Made by a program: the position numbers and the translations under genes
Source: Chrysaora quinquecirrha
Taxonomy: Eukaryota; Cnidaria; Scyphozoa; Semaeostomeae; Pelagiidae
Length of the DNA: 64,000 bases
Direction of reading: 5' to 3'
NCBI GenBank assembly: GCA_014526335.1
Contig: JACTAT010000039.1
Span: forward strand, 32,089-96,088
The notes under the pieces: generated by a model
What the model was told of the DNA's origin: nothing
The model's database searches: none
What the model saw: only the letters and a program-made list of their open reading frames with translations
Shown: piece after piece, positions 1 through 12,300 of the stretch
How the letters are laid out: every line of letters starts with the position of its first letter
Position numbering within the stretch: position 1 is the stretch's first letter

Positions 1-83
1 ATGGTGTTTAGCGCCAGTCGCTTGGATCTCAGTAGTAGGGTGACTAATCGAGATCTCGACCCTGGCCGTGACGCTGCCGTGTC
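1..83 (-). repeat. SINE fragment (tRNA-derived family 1)
   Basis: On the minus strand this matches the tail half of a SINE found elsewhere in the window (4934-5110, 21682-21856, 35045-35217). Shared blocks are the words for 'cagccagggtcgaggtctt', 'gattagtcaaccctac' and 'agcgactggcgctaaacaccat'. It is cut by the window edge or truncated. Non-coding. Confidence 0.6.
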
Positions 84-323
84 TTGGTACGCAGGGAAGT
101 AGTCAGGTTACTCGGGGGCAAACAGAGGCAGCTCTCTGCCCCCGACGACAGTCTTATAACAAACAAAAATAATATTACACAGAGAAAAGGAGAATGTCCT
201 TTATGTACGTTCAAAGTCCGTGATGATTGTAGAGTTCAGAAAAGCAATAACTTAATGGTTAATTATGAGAAGTGAAAGAAAAGAATTCTATTAAAATAAT
301 TGAGATATCTAGACTAAAATACT

Positions 324-3300
324 TCATAATCCATGTGCAGCCCTTTTATTTTCTCTTCCTTTACTTCTAATTCTTGTTCTTTCTTTATTTGCAGCAGCAT
401 TTTGTAAAGACTAGAAGGGCAGAGAAACAAAATGAGGATGATGATTAATGCGGTATGCTTAGCATAAAAAAACAAGCTGTGGAATACAAAATGAAAACCC
501 GACCAAGAATGCAGTATGAATTGGGCATGCTGACGAATGAAGAGTCAATGAGCATGCTGACGAATGCAGAATGAAATAAACATGCTGACGAATACAGTAT
601 GAACTGATTATGCTGGCGAATAGACAATATAAAATGAACATTCTTAACAGTATGAAATGAACAAGCTGACGAATTAAAATGCATATGCATACGCTGTTAA
701 ATGAACATAATGTATAATGTTGAACACGGTTTAAAATGAATACGCTTGTAAGATATGAAATGAACATGCTGAGGAATGCAGAATGAAATGAACATGCTCA
801 TTTATTCGACAAGAAATGAACATGATATTGAATAAGGTACCAAGTGAATAGGCTTATATTGTTTGAACATGAACATGGTGATGAATACAGCCTGTAATGA
901 ACGAGTGAATGAATACGGAATAAAAAAGCATTCTGAGGATTAGGGAAAGAAATGAACCGGTTTGTAATAAGTATACATTGATATAAGTAAAATCTACCTT
1001 TTCCCAACGACCTTCTTTCGCTGGTTTCATATCTGTTCTTACTAAAGGTGCACCAAGTTCGAAAATATCTCGAAGCAGATGATTTTCCTATGAAGAAGAG
1101 CAAAACCTTTATCAAAACCAAAAGATAAAATTTCTATTTGGATCACATTGCAATGATAAATTACCTCACATGAAAACGTAAAACGCTAATTGGTATCTGC
1201 ACACTGCTTCTGCATTGCTAAGGTCCTGGGCAAAGGATCAAACACTGTTGGTCAAACATTTGAGATTTGCTTTACAAACAATGTTTGACCGTTTGGCCAA
1301 GTCGCAAAACAATGCCGTTTTTCGACGCAGCCAAATAGGACATCATCATCATCATCATCAATTTATTATAACGCAGGCTATTTACAGAGATAGCCAAATT
1401 ACAGCTAATTTAGGCCTACCTAACAAAACCTTAATAAACATTTTTAATAAATCTAAAAAGAATACATTTACAACTGTACTCTCTATCTGCTAGATAAAAA
1501 AAAAATAAAATAATCGGACCTTCCAAATGAGGTCGGAAAAGACGCAAACCACACAGAGACAGAAAGGGATGGCGTGGATGCCGCGCGTGGACACATTTTC
1601 TTTCGTTTGGCCAGGGTCTTATTAAATACCCACCAAAACAAGGACATGCCGAAGCCCTGCAAAATGATCAAACACTTGGTCAAACATTTGATTTTTGATT
1701 TACAAGAAATGTTTGACTGTTTGGCTACAACGAAAAACATTGTTCGACGAGCAGAATTCGCTCTCCAATATTTTGAAAACCTGAAGAAAAATGTATGCTT
1801 GTATCAAGCAAAAACTTTTTGACAAGCAATGTTTTGTGATGTTGTCAAACAGTCAAACATTATGTTTGACAAGCGCAATTTGAAATGTTTGTCAAACAAT
1901 GTTTGATCTTTTGGCCAGGGCCTAAGGGCCTTATATTTGTTGATGATTGAGAGACAGTTAAGCACCGAAATCATAGGAAAAAGGGAAAACAGAAGAGCGA
2001 ACAGCTGAGTACTTGAATCATTGAGGGAATTCCCAATACGATCTGCTGATAAACGTAAATAAGGCAACATCTAGTAATCTCTGCTGAACCTATGAACGCC
2101 ATTCCGAAGTCTTCACAGACCACAACGAGTGAATGGAATTCAGTGGTACAAACCACGTGGTCTGGCCTCACAAATCCGTTGCCATACAAACTCATTATCT
2201 CAGGAAAATTGGAAATTTAATCACAGCATCCCAATTTTTGTAAAAGAAGTCTGATTTTTACAAGTTTCGCTAAAAACCCTGATTACTGCCGATGTAAGCT
2301 GTTTGCACACATACAGACGAAAATTTGTAAACATAATTTTCATAAAATCCACAACACAGAGAACGCACGGTGGGCAACTGCGAGCTAGGCCGAAAATAAA
2401 TCATTCGGATTGAAATGAAATGCAAGTTTTCGGCTCACAGTGGGTTCATGTTAAACCGGATTTTCTCAAAGAATAATCGGTAATTCCAAAAGTGTAGAAT
2501 ACTTATCTTGTCAAAGAGGCCGAATAAAACCAGTAGCTAAACTCTAACCAATATTCAAAGTTTACAGCTAAGAAATTTCTATGGTTTCTTTAAATCATTT
2601 CCTAAGCAACGATGTTCACATGCTTTTCTACGAGGCTTCTTCTAACAGTTAGGCCCTTTTCGCTTGCCAAACGATCAAATATTGTTGGTCAAACATTCTA
2701 GATTTGCTTTACCACAAATGTTTGACAGTTTGGCCACTCAAAAACATTGCTGTCCAACATTTTGGAACAACGAAGTCATTGCTATTGCTCAAGCACGATA
2801 GCCTTGTTGCTAAGAAATATTGCTAGGTGCAGAATTTTCAAATGTTTGACAAACTTTGATCGTTTGGCCAGGGCCTAAAGGTAAAGTCAAGCGGTATTGT
2901 CAAAAATTTACTTGTGAAACACAGTGTTAGACCGTTTGGCCACATCACAAAACATTGCTTGTCAAACAGTTTTTGTTTGATATAGCAACAGATTGTTTAA
3001 CAACACGACACGACATTCATGACACGATTCGACACAGCGTTCATGACACAACACGATACAACAAAGTTCAAGCAGAAACAAATGAAATATAGTTGTTATT
3101 TTCTGACCTGCAAATGTGCTGTTATTCCTGACTCTACACAATCCTTGAGAGCATTGTATTGCGCAATTCTAAAAAAATAGATTGAGTTAGGCATTGGACT
3201 CTGGAGAGAAAGTAATTGTTGAAAGCTCAACGCTACGTCTTCAATATCAAGTCCTGGTTTAGTTTTATCTATTTCAAAGATAACATCGACATATATTGGA

Positions 3301-6300
3301 CTTGTATCATAGACCTGTATCCCCAGAGAGCCAACGACGTTTCCACTGAGCTATAGAGCTCAATGAAATCGCCGAGCAATTCTCGAATGGTGAATATGTA
3401 TTGTATGGCAAATATGTATATCAATATGTATGGTGCTGAAGAAGGTTCGACATACTCGAAACACGAAAATTCAAACGGAAGAAAAGCCTAGGGCTATAGG
3501 ACTCCGAGAGTTACTGAGCTATTTCATTGAGCTCTTAGCTTATTGGAAACGTCCTTGACTCTCTGGTCATGCAGCACAGGTTCGAATCCCACCTATGCCA
3601 CTTATGGCAAACTCTGTCCTATAGTGTTCACCATTCATGACAAATACAGGGTGGCCCAAAAAAGGGACCCCCTTAGGTAAATAATTTCTGAATAAATTTT
3701 CTCAAGGAGGAATTTTATCAAATTTATACCAGGTAATATTCAAGTCAAGTGCGCTATCGTGTAGAAATATGTTGGTGATAAGAGCTTCCATCTCGGCGCA
3801 ATGGGACATTAAATTCATGATGTCCAAAACCAGCTGTTTATATTCCATCATTGCGTACTGTACTGCAATCGTGCGTGAAGGCGAATAATTATCCCAGAGT
3901 AAAATTGTCTCGACCATTAATGTATGATCAGTCATATTAGAGAAGTGTATTGAGCAGGATTGAGGACATTATGAATATCATTTGACTGAAAGAATGAGTT
4001 ATTGATTTTTCTGTTTTGTTGCGTAAGGATTACGTAAGGGTATAAAGTTGCATATTTTGTTACAGTACGTTTTTGGATTGTAAAGTTTTAAAGTCAATTT
4101 ATTCAGAGATACTAACCCATATCATCATGATATTTACATGATATATCTCACTTGAGTTGAATATCATGTAGTATTAATTTCATGAAATTCCAACTTAAGA
4201 ATAAATTATTTATAAATTATTTAGTTAGGGGGTTCCTTTTTTGGGCCACCCTGTATATATTGGAAATCTGCAACAGGGTGAAATAAAAACAAAAACACCA
4301 ATGACTGTGTCCTGGTGTTAAAAAGAAATAGGCGTCCACAGGTGGGTAATTTGAAAGTGGCAAGTCTTTTGGCAGTACAAAACTGCCAATTCCCAAAGAA
4401 TGACTAATGAATGTTGAACGATGTTATTATAGAATCTTTTTGTCTGAAAATCTTCAGATTGAAATCTATACTGAAAAATTAACCAATCAGGACACAAGAT
4501 ACAACGGGATAAGTCACAGAGTTAGCTTAATGTAACTTATAGAAGAGTTCAAGTCTCGAACTCCTTCTGCCCACTCAGAAATGTTTTGATGTAGACAGAT
4601 CCCACAGCCCTGGAGTGAGTGACCACGTAGAGTGAGTGGCCAAGCTTCCTAGTCAGTTTTTGCTAGACAGCTGATGTTAAGCTTGGTCGTGTGAGGTCAG
4701 CATTTGAATGGGTCACTGTCCAGATGGATGACTAAACAACTCACTCTGCCGTCCTTCGAAGGGAAGTTGAAGGGGTCCAATTCTTGGATACGGCATGCAT
4801 AGTAGGCCTAAATTAGCTAAAAACGCTAGAAATAACGGCCTACTCAAAATAAAGTAACAAAACAACAACAAAAAGCCTGAAAATTTATCAAAATATACCA
4901 CTACTACTACTTCTAAATTCTTTATCGTTGAAGGCACTGTGGCGTCGTGGTCCGACCCGACTAGCTCGTATCAAATGCAAAGCAAGGTCAGGGTACGAGC
5001 CCTGGTCGCTGTGGCGTCACAGTGAGTATTGAGGTCTCGCTAGTTCATCTACTTACGAGATCCTAGCGACTGACGTTAAACAAATACACCATTTCAACTC
5101 ACCTTTATCAACGGTAGCCCCGTCATTCCTAGTGGACTGCTTTTCAGGGGACGAGTTAAATTAACATTAATTAAAACAAAAATGAAAACTGAAAAATCAA
5201 TTACTTTGTCCAGCTGCTTAAGTGAACTTGTTCCGCTCCAAATTTGATGGTCTCAGTTGGTACTTCACCGTTCTATAGGAAGGAAAATGAATCGGTCATC
5301 GAATACAAAAAGAAATGTAATACAAAGAATACAAAATGAAATGTATTATATATTAATTATTATTATTAAATTATTATGGGATATCTTTTAGGGCTGTTCG
5401 ATTTGTAGGGCTGTTCGATTTATTGATGAGTTTGGCCGAGCTGTACTCGAATAAACGAAAGTCAAATATATAAAGGTTTCAGGTAGCTTGATTTTAATTT
5501 AGGTAGTTGCAATTCAAATACACCTGATAGATACGTGGGTCAATTACGGAGAGTGAAGTCTTACGCCTTGGCTAAACGATCAAACATTGTTGGTCAAACA
5601 TTATAAATTTGCTGTACAACTAATGTTTGATTGTTTGGCCATGTCAAAAACATTGCCAAAAGTAACAAAACTTTGAAAAAGTCCAAAAACATTTTTTGCT
5701 TCACGCAAAAAAAATTTAAAATGTTGGACGAGCAATGTTTTTCTGGACGTGGCCAAACGGTCAAACATTTTGCTTAACAAGCAAATTTCAAATGTTTGAC
5801 CAACAATGTTTGATCGTTTCGCCAGGGCCTTATGAAGGGTCCATTACTCACTCTGGGGAACTAGCTGGTGTTTAACTATACAAAACATCATTAGTCATTC
5901 ACCCACCTCGACGGTCTTGAGTATATCTCTAAATATCGAGCGTTGTTGTCTTTTTTCTCTTTTTGCCTTGTATCTGCTACTGTCTGTTGCTAATTCTTTG
6001 AGTAGGTCATATAAACCATTGACGTAACCATCAAAATTTTCATCAATACCGCGTCCAAGTTCATATATCAGGGCGATTACTTCACCAGTGGCGATTCTAA
6101 GAGCCAGATCGCCGTTTTCAAGAAGACCGTATAGGGTTTCTAGATTCCTAACAAAAAAGGAATGAATTAAAAGTTAGAAGCATCATCAAAATTGAATAAA
6201 ACAAATCTTTCCTATAGCCTATGCGCAGAATGAAACACTTCTTCGAGGGCAGCCATAGTGAATAGTCAAATACAGCAAAGGATCCTAATTGACTTGGGCA

Positions 6301-9300
6301 AAGAGAGGAGTCCACGTACGATGGTGCCAAAGTGCCACTTCATCAATATACATAAGAACAGGGCAACCGAAAATGTGCTTGGCTAAAACTTTGACCCCGA
6401 TCACACGAGAGAAACTAGATCGCCTCTGGTCCAATCCGGAGCCAAGTTTGGTTGAAAAACGCCTTCCGTTTACAAGAGATCTCTGGGATCCGTGCTTTTT
6501 CTGGCTCTGTTTAGAGCCAGTTCTGGATCTGCTCAGAAGTAGGGCATTCTCACATCACCGGGAATCGAGATATACGGTTCTTCTCCTTATATTGCGTTGG
6601 TCGGATCGAAAAAGTGTGAACACCTAACCGAACTTGCTAGACACAGATTGAGCTCCAAATGTGCGTAGAAAACAGAGCTTTCTACTAGGCTAAGTTAGTA
6701 TTTTTCACACCTCTTCGATCCGTCAAACGCAAAAATATGCTAACATTTCTCATTGCCCAAGAATGGAAGATGGGGCTCTCCCATTATGTTGCCACGATTA
6801 ACATTCGATAGGCTTGTAGTATCATATCTAATCCATCGTTCGTTTTCACTCAAGCAAAAAAAAAATATAGAGATCACATACGCTTCAATAGCTTCTTGCT
6901 GCACATTTTCTGATGCTACGGTCAATAGTAATCCCCATGCAAGGACAGAACTGCAATACAACTCTGATTGTGATGCTATGTCTTTTGGTTTCTTTGCAAA
7001 AATTCCTTGAAGAGCAGAAAGGCAGTCTATGACTTCCTAAAGGTGAAAGAAAAGTATTTTAACATCATGCTACTTCAAGTAATTTGAACATATTTGAAAG
7101 AAAAGTTAGGCCCTGGGAAAATGAACTGAACATTAAACTGATTAGGCCACTGAACATTTCAACATGTTTAGTGCCGAGTGGTCAAATGAACTGAACATTT
7201 CACTGAACATTTGCTGAACATTTACAGCCTCTATTCCATGGAGGTATTTCGGCACTAAGATTTAGATTTTGATTGAAAAATTGACACAGTTGCTGCTAAG
7301 CACAAACATACGCTAGCGAATCTATAATCACTACTGTGGTGGATAATCACTACTGTGGTGGTACTTTCTGCGTACTGTGGCGTACTGTGGCGGATAATCA
7401 CTACTTGTGGTGGGTTATTGTGCTTGATGTGGTGGTATTTTTGCGCGCTGTGGTGGATTTTGTGGTTTTTTCTTACTTGATCTATAGAGTTTTGTTATGA
7501 TTTCGTATTCACCACATCAAGCATAACAACCCACCGTAGAAGTGATTATCCACCACATTACTCAGAAACTACCACCACATCTAGATAATAATCCACCACA
7601 AGTAGTGATTATCCACCACACTACGCAAAACTATCACCACACCAAGCATAGTAACCCACCACATCACGCATAATAACCTACCACAGTAATGATTATCCAT
7701 CACAGTACGCAGAAACTACCACCACAGTACACAAAAAGTACCACCATAGTAGTAATTATCCACCACATTAATAATTATAGATTCGCTAGCGTGAAACATA
7801 TATCGTAAAAATGTTCGGTGTTTATTCAGTAGAGTAGCCAAATGAACTGAATATACCACTGAATAAATTTTGTTCACCAAACATTTTTGACTCCGATCAA
7901 ACATTCACTGAACAATGTTCAGTAACTCAACAAGGTGGCCAAATGAACTGGATTTTTCACCGAACTTCAATTTCAGACGATGTTCATGTTCGGTGAAATG
8001 TTCAGTTCATTCGTCCAGGGCCTCAGAAATCAAAGAATGATGTACTCGATGGAAAGCCACGCCCAACCATCAAACATGTGTGAAACATTGCTCGTCAGTC
8101 GTCAAATACAATATTCCGCGATGTGGCTGCAACTTTATCATGGTTTGATAAGCAAGTTTCAGATGTTCGATTGTTTGGCCTGGGCCTCTAGATCTTACTT
8201 GTAACTCCTCAGAACCAATGAAGCAGACCATTCCAAGTGCTGATGCACACTAAAATTTAATAAAATGAAAATAGAAATCAAAACTCAGTCTTAAATATTA
8301 ATAGAAAAACAAATTACGAGGAAATACTGTTTTAAAAAATGGCAAAACAACTTCACTAAACGAAAAGTCTTTGAATTGTAATACGAAACTCCAAGATAGC
8401 GAAAAGGAGCAGAAACATCCCTGGTCGTGATATTCTAAAAATATCTGTGTGCAACCTCGTCCCAGGCCCCAAATCGAAATTCCTCAAATCTCAACCGTCA
8501 AATCGATTTTGGCCCTGGTACCGGCCACAAAATCTGCCAAAATACTGGCAAGTTTGGCATAGGTATTTTAGTGTGAAATTTTGAGGAAACTGTGACGTCA
8601 CTTAAAATTTCTATTCTTTGAACAGCCAATCAAATTGCAAAAAGACAAGGCCGATACCAGGGTCGAATATGGAAAGCGGAGTTTCATGTAGAGGCCTATT
8701 CACCCTGGGGAAGAATTTGCTTCGTGTGGTGGTAAAACCGCGTTAGCACGATCAGATTTTCGTCAGATTTTTATCAGATTTTCTTCCCTCCAACCCTTAA
8801 CTTTGTTATTTAGTTATTGAGAAAGCTCCTCTAGAGCAACGGACGACGAAGTTTTTTCATTCTTCTATTCATGGTCGGATCCAAAAGGTGCACAAAATAT
8901 CTTGCTTAAGTGATAAGCTCGGACTGTAATTTTTAATCCGAGAGTGCCACAATGAGTGTGGTATATCGTAATGTGCTACACAGAAAGTAAGGGGAACCGG
9001 AATTATTTGCTTACGGCATTGCTTCTAGACTTGCTTCCCAATTCCCTAAGTTTTGCTCACATTGAATTGAATTTATGTTGTTGTTGTTCGCTTCAGTTAG
9101 TTTGAACGTCCAGCAATTCAATCCAATAGCGATAACTACGACTCATGTAGTAAGTCTACTTTGCTTCCAGGAAGACTGCGCTACACCGAAAGATTTACCG
9201 AAAAACCCCCTATTACTCACTGGTCTGGTACACTTTCTTACAATAAATCGAAAAAGTAATTTCGAATGTCAATGTTTAGCTTATTAAAAGAGCAATTATT

Positions 9301-12300
9301 GCAAAATGTAGGGTTTTGGTCTTTGGCATTCTATTACTAGCCTCCTTCCAAACGTAAATCGTTTCACAGTCCCTGACGATGACGTTTATTAACATTGGAT
9401 AGAGACAAGACAAAAAGAATCACTTACGCTAGCTCTGGCTGAAGTAGGGCAAGCTGTATCATTAATTGTAGTGATAAGAATTTGTTTTAGGTTCTTGTAG
9501 ATGTTCAGTGAGCTATCGGCACCTAACTGAATGCACAGTAAGCTACTAATCGACGCAGCTAATGTCTTATCAGCTGGTTGGCCTAAAAAGAGAAATAAAT
9601 AAACAGATATTTCGATAAACAGAAGACATTTTCAAACTAGCAGCCCTTTAAAGGAGGGGTGAATAATTTCATGAATCTCGTAAACCATGTCGATAAATCT
9701 TCAAAAATCCTAAATATCTTCTGCATCCTATAGATCCTTTAAATCCAAAAGACAAGGAGAGAGGATTGGGCAGCATGTCCATATTAATATTTGTCAGCAC
9801 AATTTCTGGCAAAGAGAGCAACTACACCGCGGGTCCAAGCAACAACCTAGCCCCAAATATGCTTTGGCCATAGGACATCACTTATTCCACAACCCAAATT
9901 GTGCAGAATATTACAGCAAGGAAAGTTATAAAATCATTGGCAAAGTTAGATAATTTCTATATTTAAGCGTTTTGGAAGCCGTCCTCATCAAAACCAAAAA
10001 AGGCCGGTTCTGTGTAGATAGAAAGAGGTCGCTTTCTCACTTGCACTCTACAATTAATTTGATTGCTCATCCCACTCTCTTCAAACAGAACTCCAATCTT
10101 GTTTCGCTTTTCCATTGGTGCATTTAGATCCGCATCTGGGCATAAATACGCCTTTTAGTCATCATTTTGCTCTGTTTCTAACGCTTATACTCTGTGGAGT
10201 GTCAGACGAAAGTGTTTCCACTGTTTTAGGCAATAATGATAGCAATATCAACTTACCTCTTTTGAGATATCTTTCAGCAATATCAGTCAGTGTATCTCGT
10301 CTGGAACGAAACAGTAAGAAAGAATAAGAGAAAGCAACATGAACCTCTGTCATAATACAAAGGGAAGACAAGCAAACTGAAGCATCCAAGAACAGCATGG
10401 TTCATTAAAGCCAAGTAAAGCAAAGAGAAGCGAGGAAATTCAAGCAGCAATGCAAAGCTAAGTAAAGCAAATCAAAACGAAACAAAGCATAGCCAAAAAA
10501 GAGAAGTGGAGCAAAGCAAGAAGAAATGAAGCATACCTGCCATCTACAAAATCAGCCAAATACTTCTTTGATAACCCTTTCTTTATCTCTTTCATGGAAT
10601 GTTGCCTTTCTTTTGCACTGAAAAATTACAAGCACCAATGAGACTGCATTCATCTGAAAAATTTGCTTCCAGTCAAGCAATCTATTTTTTGTCTATGTAA
10701 GGCAGCCTCGTGTAGTGGTTGTCAGTTGTTCTATTTGTGTTAAATTCTCTGGTTCAAATTTAGGCTAGGAAGCACAAATGACAAGGTGTGAAAATAATGC
10801 TCTCTGCGACTTAATATCACACAAAATTGCAGGTTTGTCTCAAAATGAATGAGGTCATTATAAAACTGCTGTGGAAGGACCTTAACAACATTTTGTTGTG
10901 ATCATCCTCAGTGCCAGTGAAGAAGTTGGCCTGTCCTTGGTACTCCAAGAACAACTGCTGAGTGAATGAGACCTCAAAATTAGCCACACCAGCTAGCAGA
11001 AGAATGCAGTGTTGAAGAGAAATGGAAAGCAACTTAACCAAAATAACTGTTGCTCAAAGTTAGTGAAGTAGGAATGCTTCAGAAAAAGCTTTTACCTTTT
11101 AGCAGTTGCTCCTTCTATATTATCAATGAGCTTCTGCTCAAGATTATCACCAACTTCTTCCATTTCTAAATAAGATAAGAAGGAACAAAAAACAAATAAG
11201 AAAAATCAGAAGTGGACTGAAAAAACTGAAAAAGGCAGAATTCATATGCAGGTGCGGATCTAAAAACACATAGTAGGGCTGAGTTAGCATTGTGTTTTAA
11301 ACACCAATCAGCTTGGGGGGTACAGCAAGAAGACCAATAGGATTAATTGAAAAGTCCAAGTGAGAAAACAAAACTCTTTGTTTACACAAGACTGGCCTTT
11401 TAGTTATGATGTGGACCTATTCCAAAACACCCAACAAAACAAATATCTTGCTTTGCCAATGATTTTAGAACAATCCTCATATGTAAGACAAAACTGCAAC
11501 AGCATTTAAAGGAAATTGGATGGTAACTTTTCCTGACAGTCTTCTAACCCTAAGAAAATTTTGCTTGATAACCCAAATGCAAGATGCAATAGAAAAACAA
11601 GAAACGAAAGACAAAAATACCTTGACTGTCAAGATCTTCACTCATTTCAGTATCAACTGAACTCGCGATGGAAATGTCACTGTCACTATCCATTGCGTCA
11701 TCCATTGCAGAATCATTTTCTGCTCTTTTGCCTAGAATTATAAAAAATGGTATGAGCGAAATGGCTAAATAATTATTTGTGAAAACTTGGCTTGCAAAAG
11801 CTGGGCATTGCAGTAGAGAGCAGCAGGTGATACAGTGAAAGGTGCCAAGTGGTGAAGAAGTTTGATCCATGATTATGAGTTCGATTTCCACAAAGGTTTG
11901 ACTTATCAAGAAAAGCTGCAGGTGCTGTCGCATCATAACCTCAGAAGCTCAGGGAGGTTGGGGTACCAGCCCCAGCTGCAGTTGCATCAAAGCCAGAGTC
12001 AAGGTCTTCATCAGTTAACCTACTTTGAGGCCCTAGTAGCTGGCGCTAAATATACCATTTTGCCTTTTATCAACTCTCTGTAGTGCTGGACAAGAGGCAA
12101 AAGGAATCACGAGGTGCAGTTACATAAGAAGGACTGGAGTGGCGCTGCTCAGATAAGACTTGTGGGGTATTTAGTTGTTCCCCTTGCTATCTATCAATAT
12201 TATTTTGCAAGATAGCCAGTGTTTGTGCCTACCATCATCAACATCAACATCAACATTGTCATTAGGAAGGTGGAATACTCCCATAGATCATTTCGGTAGA

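Noticed and set aside
3505..3640. Functional tRNA gene
   Set aside because: A and B boxes are present, but no acceptor-stem pairing or anticodon loop could be drawn. Repeated copies indicate a SINE.
3702..3935. 77-aa ORF as a gene
   Set aside because: It lies inside a TA-flanked MITE and shows no transposase or other motif.
5203..5205. TAA at the end of IFRD exon 10 as the true stop codon
   Set aside because: It overlaps a GTAATT donor. Exons 11-13 continue the conserved IFRD C-terminal domain in phase.
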